From Porphyra umbilicalis (taxonomy: Eukaryota > Rhodophyta > Bangiophyceae > Bangiales > Bangiaceae): a DNA stretch of 64,000 nucleotides. Both the position numbers and the translations under genes were made by a program. Below, piece by piece: positions 44,101-55,351 of the stretch. The stretch covers positions 744,001-808,000 of the forward strand of contig KV918761.1 of the NCBI GenBank assembly GCA_002049455.2. The letters are read 5' to 3'. The notes below the pieces were generated by a model, which saw nothing but the letters and a program-made list of their open reading frames with translations, was not told where the DNA came from and did not search any database. The number at the start of each line of letters is the position of its first letter. Position 1 is the first letter of the stretch.

Positions 44101-44572
44101 TACAGCGTCGACGGCGGCGGGGGTGGGGGCCCTCGGCAGCCGCGCGCGCGTGTCGGGCCGCGGCGGCGTGCACCTGGTCGTCACGTGTGGGGGGTGTGGG
44201 CACGTGCGGCGGTTTGGGGCGGGGCGGGAGGTGGCCGCGTCGGCCGCGCGCGCCGGGGGGGGGGGGGGGGGGGTGCGAGTCGGGCGGCGGCTGCCGCCCC
44301 TGACGGTGGTGGCGGCGGTGGCGGCGGTGGCGGCGGTGGCGGCGGTGGCGGTTGCGTCGGTGGCGGCGGTGGCGGTTGCGTCGGGGCTGGGGCGGGGGGG
44401 ACGCTGGCAGCGGCTGGTGACGGCTGTGGTGACGGAGTACCGCCGGCAACCGCTGGCGCGGCGGTACCGACCGACGCGGCGGTGGGTGCGGCGGCGTCTG
44501 ACACGGCGGCATCCAGTGTGGCGGCGTCCAGTGCGGCGGCGTCTGGTGCGGCGGCAGCAATCGATGCAATGA
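43799..44572 (+). CDS. RNase P/MRP protein subunit Rpp21/Rpr2/Snm1 family
   Basis: A small zinc-binding subunit of ribonuclease P, which matures tRNA 5' ends (and possibly of MRP). It starts MAKKKRYDTKNKGKKRNTRE (basic), then the helical RLTYLHAAAHVV and SRLYTRALRQAGRRIN, then TIKRGLCPACDGLLLPPG and, after an Ala-rich insert, VVTCGGCGHVRRF. The two CxxC pairs and the KR-CxxC-LLPG and CxxCG-RR contexts match the Rpr2 domain. The frame reaches a G-run at about 44255-44273. Read through unchanged it ends at 44572 with a Val/Ala and Arg-rich tail. With a one-base change it would end at 44655 (...GAITPSGPK). The family is typically 120-160 residues, so the C-terminal extension is unusual or partly artefactual. 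A plus-strand AATAAA lies near 45018. Confidence 0.7.
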
Positions 44573-44655
44573 CCGACGCGGTGGCCGTTGCGCCCGACGA
44601 CCAGGCCACCCCCACTGCTGCCGGCGGCGCCATTACCCCCAGTGGCCCCAAGTGA

Positions 44656-45059
44656 CGCGCGGTCCGTGTGGCGCCAACTCGCGGCCACGGGTGGGCTCTG
44701 TCCCTGCCGCCGGCTTGTGGGCCGCTGCTGCAACCTGCTAGTGGCCGGCGTCCCTATCGCGGGGCTGCGCCGGGTGTGAGCCCCCGCCCACCTGCGCCCG
44801 GGCGCTTCTCCATGCCGCCCGCGTGCACGGCGAACCCGGTGTCCTCCGCGAGCACAGTGGTGCGGAAGGCCTCGCTGTCTGTCCCGCCCCCCGCCCGCCG
44901 TCCCTCCCAGACCATGAACGGTTTTAACAAGAGGCCCGTTCCCAGGCTTGATGGTTCACGCGGCTCGACGTTCACCGCCCCCTGTCCTACTGCCTAAGCA
45001 CCCTTCCCCTCCTTAGAACACACGACAAATAAAAAGAAAAGAACGGCACGCACCACCGT
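44656..45059. other. Convergent intergenic region
   Basis: The stretch between the Rpp21-like and GRAM-VASt 3' ends contains AAATAAAAAG near 45020 on the plus strand, a plausible polyadenylation signal for the Rpp21-like gene. No gene recognised. Confidence 0.4.
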
Positions 45060-47463
45060 TCACCGCTCACCCCGAGCGGCCGACTTCCGCCCCCCCCGCC
45101 CCCCCCCCGACGGACAACCCCCCCCGCGGAGCGCCGCCAACTCCTGTGCCAACAAGGCCACGTCCGCACGGAGCCCCCGCACGAGCGCCACGGTCGTGAT
45201 GGCCAACACGAGCACGCCACCTAGCCCCGCAACGGCCACGACCGCGAGCACCACCGCGACCAGCCGCCCCGGGCGCGCGACCGCCGCCGCCGCCAACCCA
45301 AGCGCCGCCGGGCGGACCGCCCGCGCCCCGTCCTCGGCCGCCCCCGTGTCGGCGGCGCCGGGGGCTGCGGCCGCCGCCACGCCCGCCGCCGCCCTCGTCG
45401 ACGCGGAGGCGACGGCCGCCGCCGACATGGCGGGCGCGTCGGGGGCGCCCGACGCGGACCCCTTGCGCCGGTGGCGGCCGCTCCGGCGGCGGCGCACGCC
45501 CGCCCCCCCCCCGGCACGACACCGCTCGTCGCCAGGTGCGCGCCCGCGAGCGCGAGGAGCTCCCGGTAGGCGGCGGTGGAGTCCTCCCGCGCGCCCCGCT
45601 CGACTTTGCCCCGCAGCGGGAAGGAGCGGGTAAAGTGCACGCCGACCGACACGACCGCGAGCGTCGACGGGGGGGCGCCGGTGGCGGCGGCGGTGCCGTC
45701 GTCAGCCACACCGTCGGCCGCGGCCGCCGACGGCGTCAGCGCAATGGCGGTTTGGGTGCGGAAGGTGTCGCCAAACGGCACGTCGACGTTGTGGCCTGAA
45801 TACTCGACGAGCACGCCCGTGCCGTTGGTGGCGGCGGCGGCGGTGGGGGCGGCCGTGGGGTTGGGGGTGGCGCCGGCGGCGCCGCCGTCGCCGCGGCCCG
45901 CCGGCGTCGTAAAGGAGTAGGTTTGGGTTTCGACGACGCGCGTCGCCTTTGGGCCGATGCGTAACGAGAGCGGATACACGTACGTGACGGTGCGGGTTGG
46001 GTAGGCCGGCGCCGCCGGCGCGCCGCCCGCCCCGTCGGCCGGCACTGCGTCCGACGAGCCGCCCGGCCCGCCGTCGGTGGCGGCCGCGGCGGCAGACGGC
46101 GTCGTTGCCGCGTCGGTGGCAGCGCCGTCCCCCCCCCCCCGCCGCCTGGCCGCGTCCACGGTCCGACGACCACATCCCGGTTGCCCCGCGCCGCGTGGTA
46201 CGCGCGCACCCACTCGCCGACAAAGAGCGCGTTAAAGACGGCGGCGGGGTCACCCGGCAGCACCGCACGGGCCACCTCCGCCCGCCCCCCGTCGGCGCCC
46301 GAGGGCGCATCCCACACGTCCCCCGCCGCCGCCCACACGCGCTTCGCCGGCCGTGCGGGGGCGGCCGCCACGGCGGCGCCGTCGGCGAGGGCGGGTACCC
46401 GCCCCCCCCACCCATCGTCCTCGTCCTCGTCAGCCTCGGTCGACGACGGGGGTCCACGGCGGGGGGCGGCGGCGCCCGTCTCCTCGGTCGTCGACGCAGT
46501 CGACGAGGTGGTGGCCGTGCCGCACTCGGCAAATGTCACGACCGGCACCGTGGCGGCGACGGCGCCGCCGCCGCCCGCCGCGTCGGCGAGCGCCACCGCC
46601 GCCGCCGCGTGCGCCGCCGCAATGTGCCGGCTAATGGCGGCGTGGGCCTTCTCCCGCGCGGTCATGGAGCCAAACACGAGCGGCGGGCGCCCCGCGGCAG
46701 CGACAAACTCGACGCGCAGCGCATTGGCGACGAGCCCCGCCTTGGTCTTCCGCACCCCCGCGAGGCGGTCCCAGGGGATGGCCTCTACTGTGACGCGGCC
46801 AAAAATGTTGGCGTAAAAGCCGAGGCACGTGTCGGTCACGTACAATCGCCCCTGCAGCAGCATCTTGGCCACGAGCGCCGCCGAGTAGCTGCCGTGCACG
46901 CCGACGGTGGGGGGCAAGCCGAGTTTGGCCCGCACCTTGGCCGCCTTGCGCGCCGCACGCTCCGTGCCGGCCGCGGCGGGCACCGCCGCCGCCGCGTCTT
47001 CAGCAGAGCCCGCGCCGCTGCCGTTGCCACCGCCGCCGCCGCCGGGGGAGGAGATCGAGCCGCTGCCGCCACCGCCACCATTGCCCGCCGCTGCCGCCGC
47101 GGCGGGCGACTGGGACGGGGTGTAGGCAGCCGAGGCGCCGCCGCCACCGCCGCCGCCGCCGCCGCCACCGCCGCCGCCACCACCGAGGCGCCGCCGCACG
47201 CCACCGCGGCTCGGCAGCCACCGGTGGCTGCGGCCACCCGACGGGGCGGCGGCTGCCACCGGAGGGCTCCTCAACGCCGGCGACGAGACCGACTCCCCGT
47301 CATCCGTGCCCGCCGCCCACGAAGCGGAGCGGAGACGCGCCGCGTGGTGGCCAACGGCGGCGCTGCCGCCGCCGCCACCCCCGCCGCCGCCGCCGCCGCC
47401 CTCCCCATCCGTCGAGGATGAGGAGTCGCTCTCGTCCTCAGACGACGACGCGTCGCGCGTCAC
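45060..47463 (-). CDS. GRAM-VASt domain protein with C-terminal TM (Lam/GRAMD1/VAD1-like), frame broken at two C-runs
   Basis: A likely membrane-contact-site lipid (sterol) transfer protein of about 800 residues. The N-terminal 170 residues are acidic/Ser then Gly-rich. The GRAM domain, about 190-295, shows LLQGRLYVTDTCLGFYANIF, then GRVTVEAIPWDRLAGVRK and MTAREKAHAAISRHI. The VASt domain starts near residue 395 (AVLPGDPAAVFNALFVGEW, then NRDVVVGPW) and continues in the next frame with RTVTYVYPLSLRIGPKATRV and VGVHFTRSFPLRGKVE. A single TM (LVAVVLAVVAVAGLGGVLVL) lies in the third frame before a short Gly/Ser tail. The frame changes occur at C-runs 46129-46140 and 45503-45512, both with the sign of one missing base, so the gene is probably intact. 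The domain order GRAM-VASt-TM is that of Lam/Ysp2 and GRAMD1 proteins. A possible divergent gene starts 180 bp upstream. Confidence 0.8.
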
Positions 47464-47642
47464 GCGCGGGGTGGTGCCCCCCCCCCGCCGCTGCCGCCCA
47501 CAGGGCCCGCCAGCGCCAGCGGCGCCACCCCCGCGCCCGCCTCGACGGGCGGCGGTGCCTTGGCGCCGTTGCCGGCGGCGGCGCTCCCTGCCCCTTCCCC
47601 CCCCCCCCCTGGGGGGCGGGCGACCCCCCCGCCTCGACGGTC

Positions 47643-48455
47643 ATGGCCGACGTGGTCCACGCGCGCCGCCGAAAGCGGCGGCGTAGCGGCACGCCCGCCG
47701 CCGCCGCCACCGAGGGAGCCCCCACCCGCCCCGGCGCCGACGGCGACGACGGAGACACCCGCGGGCGGCGGCGTGGGGAGCAGAGGGGCGACGCCTCCCG
47801 CGACGGCGCAAACGTTGCGGCGGCGGCGGACGCGGTGGCCGCAACGCCAGCGCCGGCGCCGCCGGGCGCACACAACGCCAGGGCTACGGGGGGGGGGGGA
47901 CCCCCGACGCCCGTGCGTGGGGGGGGGGGGGCGGGGAGAGGGGGAGGCCGGTGGGGGGGGGTGGGGGGGGACGCGGCGAGCCGCACCGCCGCACCGCCGC
48001 GGCGCGTCTGGTCGCGCCACGCCACCACCGCACGCTGGCTGACGCGACGGCGGCGTTCCGCCGCCGGCGGCCGGCGCAAGGGGGGGGGGGGGGGGGGGGA
48101 CGGGGGAGTCGCGTCCGCACGCCGCGCGAGCGCGCGCACGCACGCGCGCGCGCGCCCTCCCGCGACACCCGCGGCGGCCCGCGCGCGCAACGCAGCGGCG
48201 GCGGCCGCCGTCGCCGCCAACCGGCGGCGGCGGGTGCGCGGCGGCGGCGGCGGGGAGCAGACGTGCCCGCCGCGCGGCCGGTGGCGCCACGAAATTATCT
48301 CGCGCGGCGGGCGCCGCCGAATTGGGTGGAGGGCGGTGTGGGGGGGGGGGGAAAGGGGGGTGGGGAAGGCCGCACCCCCGCGCCGAGTCGACGCGGGCTC
48401 CGTCGAGCCGCGCCAGCCGCCGTCCCCGCGGCTGCGCGCGCGCGCGGGGGGGTAG
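47643..48455 (+). CDS. Low-confidence hypothetical, Arg/Gly-rich
   Basis: An open frame from ATG 47643 (MADVVHARRRKRRRSGTP), 180 bp from and divergent to the GRAM-VASt start. It encodes Arg/Ala/Gly-rich sequence with a possible helical stretch, VWSRHATTARWLTRRRRSA, and many G-runs (for example 47889-47898, 47920-47933, 48079-48099) where the frame cannot be trusted. No family recognised. It may be only promoter-proximal G-rich sequence. Confidence 0.2.
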   Translation: MADVVHARRRKRRRSGTPAAAATEGAPTRPGADGDDGDTRGRRRGEQRGDASRDGANVAAAADAVAATPAPAPPGAHNARATGGGGPPTPVRGGGGAGRGGGRWGGVGGDAASRTAAPPRRVWSRHATTARWLTRRRRSAAGGRRKGGGGGGDGGVASARRASARTHARARPPATPAAARARNAAAAAAVAANRRRRVRGGGGGEQTCPPRGRWRHEIISRGGRRRIGWRAVWGGGERGVGKAAPPRRVDAGSVEPRQPPSPRLRARAGG

Positions 48456-51240
48456 AGGCGCCACACGGACGTGGCGCGGCGGTGGGGTAGGGTTGGGGGG
48501 TGGGGAGGGGGGGGAGGGTGCACGCCAGTCGGGTGGACCGTCGCCCCCGTGGGGAGGGCTGACCACCCGCCGCCCGGCGTGGCGGCGGCGCCCGTCCCCC
48601 ACGCGGCTCGGCGGCGGGCGGCGGGCGGCGGGCGGCGGCGGCGGGCGCCGCGGCGGGCGACCGGCAGACAGCCGCGGCGGGGGCCGAGTGCAAGCGGCCG
48701 GCGGCGGGGCGCGCCGCAGAGGACGGGCGCGGCGCAACGGCAAGGTAGGGGGGGGGGCACGCGCCCACCGATAGACGGGTATTAATATCCACGCCGCTGA
48801 GACGCGGCGTGGCACGGCCACGCCCCGTCGGTGCGCAAGGGCGAGTCGGCCGACCCGCGGCGGGGCGGGCCCACGCGGGCGCCCGTCGGGTGGGGAACTG
48901 CGTGAATTGAGCTAAATCCGTGTAGACCGTACGCAATTGTGGAACAAAATAGGCGCCTTTCATAACCATTTTTGGGAGGATTTTCGGGAGGATTTGGAAG
49001 CGACATCTCTGTTCGAGGGGGGTGCGTCGGTCTGGGCACGACTGGGCCACGCACGGCGGCAGAGGCGTCGGTCGAGCGAGCAGGCGGGTGGCGGTGGCGC
49101 TTGGGATGGGGGCGCGTCGCATCAGCTCCGAGCTGCCGCGGAGCGTTGGGATCGGTCCGCCGCCAAGCGGGCAAACGGCCGAGCCGCTGGGGACCCCCGC
49201 GCGCCCGATCGACCCGGCCCTGGGCGGGCCACGCGGCGGGCGGCGCCGTCGGCGGCGGGGGTTGGCAGCCGGCGCGGGTCGGCTGGCGCTGTGCGCTTCC
49301 GGCACGCGCGGCCCACAACCGCCGCGCAACCGCAGCGCCGGCGGGAGGGAGCTGCGGGCGTCGTCGGCGTGCGCCGTGCGAGCAACGCTGTCCAGAGGGA
49401 GGCGCCGCGGCGCTGAGTGCGTGCGCATTGGCTGGGGGTGCGGCCGCGCGCGGCCGCGCCGCGCAGACCCAACGCTGCCCCATGTGGGTGGCGGCGAGCG
49501 GCGCCGAGGGGGCCGTCTGCTCAACGGCGCACGGTGAACGCGACGGTGCCACTGTCGCCCGCGGCCACATGCGTGGCCAACCGGGTGCCGTCCCTTTGGG
49601 CGACGGTGGCGCCTGTCGATGCCCGCGGGGTTGCGCTGGCGAGACCCATAGGGCCAGAAAGTCAGACCCACCCCCTCTCTCGTAGGCGACGTCGCTTGCC
49701 CGAGGCGGCCGGCCGTCTGCATCCCAAAAGCGCAAGACCATGGGGAGTGGACGCGGAAACGTCGGGGGGGGGCGCCTTTCACCGTCCACACGGGCGTGAC
49801 GGCCACGCGGCGGGTGCCCGCGTCGTCCGCGGCGGCGGGAGGCGGGCGGGTGGGCGTGGCCCGTGGTAAAGCTGAGGATGGGGCACCCGCTCTGAATGTT
49901 TCTCTTCGTCATAGCTCCTCGTGCGGCGTGACCTGGCATGAGCACTTCCAACCAAAAAAGAGCTCCGTGGTTGGGCACGCATTTTATCCTCTCGCACCCG
50001 CAGCGGGTGGGCGACAGACGCGCGGCATCAAATTGCCACGGCGGCACCTGCACCCTACATGGTCGACGACCCTCGACGGTACCTCTGGAGGCCACCAGCC
50101 GACATGCACCACCGACGCACGGCGACCATTGGGAGATGCCAACTCGTCGACGCTGCACCGGTCCAACAACGACGCTGCGCCCGAGATCTGCGTTGCGTCC
50201 GCGCGGGGCCCCACGTGCCCCCCCCACCGCCCCCTCGTACGCACCACACCCGCAGCGTTCGACGCCCCCCGGCAGATCAAGGCCTGCCACGCCCCGCAGG
50301 CAGGCGACAGGTCCGACGACTGCAAGCCGCCGCGGCGCGCATGGCGCCGCCGGGCCGCTAGCGATTGGGGGACGCCCGCGCGCGACACACGGCGCTGGCG
50401 ACGAGCGCAACTGCGCGCGCCCGCGGGTAGGGAATGTGCCAAGAAAGAAGAGACAACTGAGTGAGCACCAAGAAAAGAAGCATGTGCAACGAAAAAAAAA
50501 AAGGAATGCAACAAAAACGAAGAAAACAAGAACAGACGACCGCCGCCATCAATCACCGGCCGATCCGGCCGGGGGGGGGCCCACGGCCGCACTTGCTCGC
50601 CGGCCGTGCCCCACAGCACCCTCCCCTTCCCCCCGACATGCAGCCCGACCTTTGCCTGCGGTGACACTCCCACATCCCGCCCGCCGCACGTCCACGCGCG
50701 CGCCGCGCGCTGGGGCGGCGAGGCACGCGGCACGCGCGCCGCCGAGCTAGGGCGGCGGCGGCGGCCGAGGGGACCGCACCAGCCGACTCACCGGTAAGGG
50801 GAGCCCCAGCCGAAATGGTTTCCGTCGGCGCACGCGGTGCCGCCGCCACGCCGTTCTCAGAGCCGGTCGGCACCTCCCCCTTCCCGTGGCCCCGCCGGGC
50901 GCCCGGCCCTCCTCCACGATCGCCCACCGCCACACGGAGGTCGACGTCTTCAGGCCCAGCCAAAACGACCACTCGGCGCCGCACGTGTCCCACCCCGGTG
51001 TACCTCGAGGCGACTCCCAACACCACCACTAGCGCCGCTTCAGGTCGATCCCAGGGAGCTGGTTTCTCCCTCTCTCCCCCGCGGGGCAGTCCCATCCCAT
51101 CCCGACAGAGGAGGGCGCTACCTGCCGGTCAGGCCGTCGAGAATGCCCACGCACTCACCAACGGCGCGGGGCGGCGCGTCCTATACGCCGCCGACGGCGG
51201 TATCGTCGACAGCCGCCACCTCCCCCCCCCTCGCCCCGCC
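48456..51240. other. 2.8 kb without a recognised gene
   Basis: Long frames on both strands are compositional. A minus-strand segment near 49540-49665 reads MGLASATPRASTGATVAQRD, then GTRLATHVAAGDSGTVAFTVRR before a stop, which looks like a genuine beta-rich protein tail, but I found no upstream exon. An A-rich tract lies at 50470-50535. The 3' flank of the kinase gene is at the right end. Confidence 0.35.
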
Positions 51241-52697
51241 TCAGCCAAAGAACATTCTGGCGATGCGCATGGCCGTGATGGCCGGGATCTTTGGGTTGTC
51301 CACGAGCCACTTGGTCATCTTGTCGGCGCCGCCCATCGTGTCGGCCACAACCTGCATGTCGTCCACGCAGTCCACGTCAATGTCCTCCAGCCGCTGAACA
51401 ATGACGTCAATCTTCCGCTGAGGCTTGCCCGCCAGTGCGTCCTTGACAAAGTCTTCCAGGTCCCGCCCTTCGTACTTGGCTGTCAGGTTGGCGGCGCGGC
51501 GGCCGCTACCGCCGGCGCCACCGGCGACGCTGTCGCCGGTGCTGCCACTTGCGGCGCTACCGCCCCCCGAGTTGGTCGAGTTTTTGCGGGTGCGGTGCTT
51601 TGGTCGGTCCGAGCCGTCAGACTCTGTTGAGCCACCCAGTCGCTCCGAGTGGGTCGACGTGTTGGCTGCAACGTAGTCGACGAGGAACCACGGATGCTTC
51701 ATGACGTCCTCGAGTGAGTAGCGCTGCGTCGGGTCCTTGACAAGCAGGCGGCTGATGAGGTCCTTGGCGTCGCCCCCCATCCACGGCGGGTAGGGCACTT
51801 TGCACGCGTTGATGAGCTCGTACAGCCGTGGCATGTCGTCATGCTGGAAGGGCAACGTTCCCGTCAACAGCAGGTACAGGATGATGCCGCACGACCAGGC
51901 GTCGATTTTGACGCCCGAGTAGCCCTCCTCGGCACCGCTGATAATCTCGGGAGCGCAGTAGTAGGGCGTGCCGCACGCGGTGTAGAGCAGGTCCGACCCG
52001 CCGCCGCCGGCGCCGCCCCGCATGGACGACACGCCAAAGTCGGTGATTTTGAGCGACCCCTTCTCGTCGACGAGCAGGTTCTCGGGCTTGAGGTCCCGGT
52101 GACACACCCCCCGCCGGTGGCAGTAGTAGATGCCGTCGATAAGCTGCTGGAAGTACTTGCGCGCGAGGGCCTCATCCAGTTCGCCCTGACGCTCAATCAT
52201 GTCAAACAGCTCACCGCCGCGCACCAGGTCCATAACGATGTACAGCTTCGTTTTGGAGGCGAGCACCTCCCTCAGGTTGACAATGTTCTGATGGTTGAGC
52301 GCCTTCATGATCGCAATCTCCCGTCGCACGTTGACAGTTAGCTCGTTAGCCTTGATGTCCTCCTTGTTCAAAATCTTGATGGCGTACTCTAGCCCGGAAA
52401 CAGAGTGCTGGGCCAGCTTCACTTTGCCAAACGTCCCTTGGCCTGCAGGAAGCGAGTTACAGCATGCCAGGCAGTTGATGATAGAGCACGAGCAGACCGT
52501 AGGCGGAAAAGGCGCGATGCAGTTGATTGTTAGTATCGATGACTTCCAGCAATAATCGCTAGCTGCATGCGCATTCTTGATTATTCAATCGAAGGCTACA
52601 GACAGGCTCCCAGCCTTCACACGAACGAGCCAACGTCGGGCACACCTAAAGACCAGGCGCAACCACGTACCGAGTGTATCTGACACGATGTACGCTC
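51241..52697 (-). CDS. Ser/Thr protein kinase, SnRK/CIPK-like catalytic domain, 5' exon(s) not found
   Basis: Exons placed: 52697-52671 (27-nt microexon, AYIVSDTL plus split codons) and 52442-51241. Splicing (GTACGT...CTGCAG, 228 nt, phase 1) restores the glycine loop GQGTFGKV. Further landmarks: AIKIL (VAIK lysine), REIAIMKALNHQNIVNL, YIVMDLVRGGELFDMI, CHRDLKPENLLVDEKGSL, ITDFGVSSM, ACGTPYYCAPEIISG, DAWSCGIILYLLLTGTLPF and HPWF, so all catalytic residues are present. The domain is closest in feel to plant CIPK/SnRK3 and SNF1-related kinases. After a Ser/Gly/Asn linker the C-terminus (LEDFVKDALAGKPQRKIDVI, MTKWLVDNPKIPAITAMRIA) is conserved-looking but has no NAF motif. The exon 5' of 52697 must end with one base of a split codon; I could not identify it or the start. 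Confidence 0.8.
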
Positions 52698-53996
52698 CTA
52701 TGTAGTAGCAAAGAAGTAGAGCATGTCAAAATGCGACGCAGCACAGCAAACGACCCGCAGAACAAACAACGAAGGCCAGAGCAAGGTCACATGGGTCAGA
52801 CACCTGGAGACGCCCCAGTGGCCGTGTGCAAAACATTAAATGTGCCGGTCCTGCCACCGCTACCGAGCCGGCTGAACACAGTGCGGACGGCGGCCCGCCA
52901 AGGCAGCGCGCACGACCGGCGCTTTGCAGGGCCGCCCCCCATACCACACACCGACCGACGCCGCCGTCCCTCTTCGAAAGCACCACTCACCACTCCCACA
53001 TTATATTGCAGCTCAGGGTCGCCCCCAAAAACGCAGGGGCACGCCACAAAACGTACCCACGCGAGACATGCTTGCAATAGGCCCTCAGGCGCACCACCCC
53101 GCAGCGCCCACAATCGACGGTCGGAGCAGTGCAAGTCATATAACAACCGCCGGCTGGTGCCCGTTAAAGGCCGATTGCCCTGCCGGCCCCCCCCCGCCTC
53201 CGCCCGCCGCGCCCGCACCCGCACAACCTGCGGTCGTTCACCGCGTCAAAAAGTGGCCGGCGCTATCCTCCGACCCGAGGCGACGCGCGGCCAACCCCGG
53301 CACGTCTCGCTCCACGCGGCGCCCGCAACCGGCGGGCGCTGGAACAAACGGACGCACGGCGGCGACGCGGCGCACGCCGAGGCGGTCGACGTCGGCAACG
53401 GACTGGGGCGCCGGTCGACACAACGCGGGGCGCGCGAACAAGCTCGCTGTTGCGAGCGCACACACCCCACGAGCCGCTGGCGCAAGCAGGGGTGCGCACG
53501 TAGGGGTGGCCAACGAGGCCGCGCGGGGGCGGGCACCACGGCTGGTCCGGTCGAGCAGAGAAACTCCTGCAAGGGCCTCTGCTGGCGCCGTGCGGTGGTG
53601 GCTCGGCAGACGTGCGACAAATCAGGTCATCGCCAATTGCGGAGCGTTTTCAGTGGGTCGTAAATCACCGTCGTCACGCACGACGCGTGACACGGGCGCG
53701 GCGGCGGTCACCCACGTCGTGCCTTTGTGCCCGCCCCACCGCGCCCCTATTCATCGACGCGGTCGCATCAGGTCGTCACCTTGCGTAGCTAGCGCGGCGG
53801 CTCCGCGACGGGCGCCGCCGTCCCCTCTCTCGAGGTCCGCCTCCCCCGTCGGTCAGCTCTTCAAACATCACCGCTCGCGGGCGGCTGACTGCTGCCGCGG
53901 CCCCCAGGCGGTCCTCCCTGCGCGCCCACCGCTGGGGGGGCAGGGCAGAGGTCGCCACCTGTTTTTTTTTTTGTACCTTACCGCCTTCTTGATCTC
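52698..53996. other. Kinase 5' region; no complete gene recognised
   Basis: This should contain the missing first kinase exon on the minus strand and the promoter of the plus-strand frame at 53997. Nothing else recognised. A T12 run precedes 53973. Confidence 0.35.
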
Positions 53997-55001
53997 ATGG
54001 TTGACCCCCGCCACGGCTCCCACCCCGCTCCGCCCCCGCGGACTCCGTTGCCCTGCGCACCCCACGTCCTGCGCGCCGCACCGTCACGGCGCGCGCCCGC
54101 ACGGGTCACCTGCCTCGGCGCAGCCGCCTCGACGCGCTGCCGTTGCGCCGCCGACCGCGCTCTGCCAGCGCGCGCACGCCGCCGAGGCGCACGCCGCCGA
54201 GGCGCCCGCCGCCTGCGCCGACGTTTTGCGGGGCGCCGTCGCCGCTCAACGTCGGACGCGGCGGCGGCGGCGGCTGCGGCGCCCCCGCCGAGCCCGACGA
54301 GGCGGGCGGGAAGCGGCGGCAGCTGCGGCGTCGTTTTTGGGGGACGGTCCCCCGGCGCGCTGCTACCAGTCGGCGCTCGCCGACGCGTGACCGTGTCACT
54401 GGCAACAGCGGCGGCAGCGGCGGCCGCAGGCGCGGTGGCGGCGCACGCTGCCGGACCTCGTGTTGGGGTGGGGGTGGGCGGCTCCACGGCCCCGCGGGCG
54501 GCGCGCCGGTCGACGGCGGGGCCGCCATCGCCGTCGGCCGCGGAGGGCGGCGGTGACGCCCCCACTGCCGTGACCCCGGAGACGCGCGTTGGACGGCGCG
54601 CGCGGGGGTGCCCCCGCGCCTGTCCCCCAGACGTGCACGCTGTAGCGGTGCGCCACGCGTGGGACAGATTCGATCGACGGGGTGCTTGTGTTTACGACGC
54701 GGAATTGTTGGCCAAGCTCAACCGGGGTGCGGCTTCCTCGCGCTTCGTCTCTCAAGACCGACACGAGGGAAAATATGTACCAGCCTTTGGATCCGGCTCA
54801 GACGGCGCGCGGTCGGCACAAAATTATTGCGGCGCTCCCCCGCGGCGTGTCCTCCTCCCTAGGAGGAGGACACCAGGATCCTGGGGACCGGGGCCGCCCG
54901 CGCCGCGGAGCCGCGCGCAAAGAGAGCCGCCGCCGCGCGCCGTGGCGTGGCCGCCCCCCGCCTGCACGTCGCGGGCGGATGGCAATCGCGCCGCCGCTTG
55001 A
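53997..55001 (+). CDS. Hypothetical protein with possible thylakoid-lumen (Tat-type) targeting
   Basis: Open frame of 334 codons. I do not recognise the mature protein. Residues 1-95 are Arg/Ala/Pro-rich with almost no acidic residues, as in plastid transit peptides. At about 130-155, RRRVTVSLATAAAAAAAG, then AVAAHAAGP resembles a twin-arginine lumenal signal: RR, hydrophobic Ala-rich core and an AHA-A cleavage site. The rest includes PPDVHAVAVRHAWDRFD and GACVYDAELLAKLNRGAA. Composition alone can mimic such signals in this genome, the opposite strand is also open, and introns or frame breaks downstream are possible. It is divergent from the kinase gene. Confidence 0.3.
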   Translation: MVDPRHGSHPAPPPRTPLPCAPHVLRAAPSRRAPARVTCLGAAASTRCRCAADRALPARARRRGARRRGARRLRRRFAGRRRRSTSDAAAAAAAAPPPSPTRRAGSGGSCGVVFGGRSPGALLPVGARRRVTVSLATAAAAAAAGAVAAHAAGPRVGVGVGGSTAPRAARRSTAGPPSPSAAEGGGDAPTAVTPETRVGRRARGCPRACPPDVHAVAVRHAWDRFDRRGACVYDAELLAKLNRGAASSRFVSQDRHEGKYVPAFGSGSDGARSAQNYCGAPPRRVLLPRRRTPGSWGPGPPAPRSRAQREPPPRAVAWPPPACTSRADGNRAAA

Positions 55002-55351
55002 ATTGTATCAGCAAGCCCAGAGCCACCGACAGAGGGAAAGGGGGGGGGGGCACAGCGGAAGCGGACGCCTGCAAAGCGTGGCGCAGGAGGGGGGCGGCCA
55101 CACGTTGGAGAGGATGACCGGGGCGGCTGCGGCTTTGGAAGCGCCACCGCCCGCATCGCCGCACGGGGTCTCTGCCGTCACCGGCTCTGCGCCGTCGCTG
55201 CCCGCCATCGTCCCAACACGGTCTCGACATCGGGTGCCGTTGCTGCGCTCCCGGCAACGTGCGCTCCCCCCCCTGCTCCACTCCCGCACCCATCCCCACT
55301 GCCACCTCGACTCCCCCCACCCCCACCCCCCCCGTGTGCGCGGTGCCCCCC

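Noticed and set aside
47643-48760. Confident gene divergent to the GRAM-VASt gene
   Set aside because: Kept only as a low-confidence entry: both strands are open, the sequence is dominated by G-runs, and no motif is recognisable.
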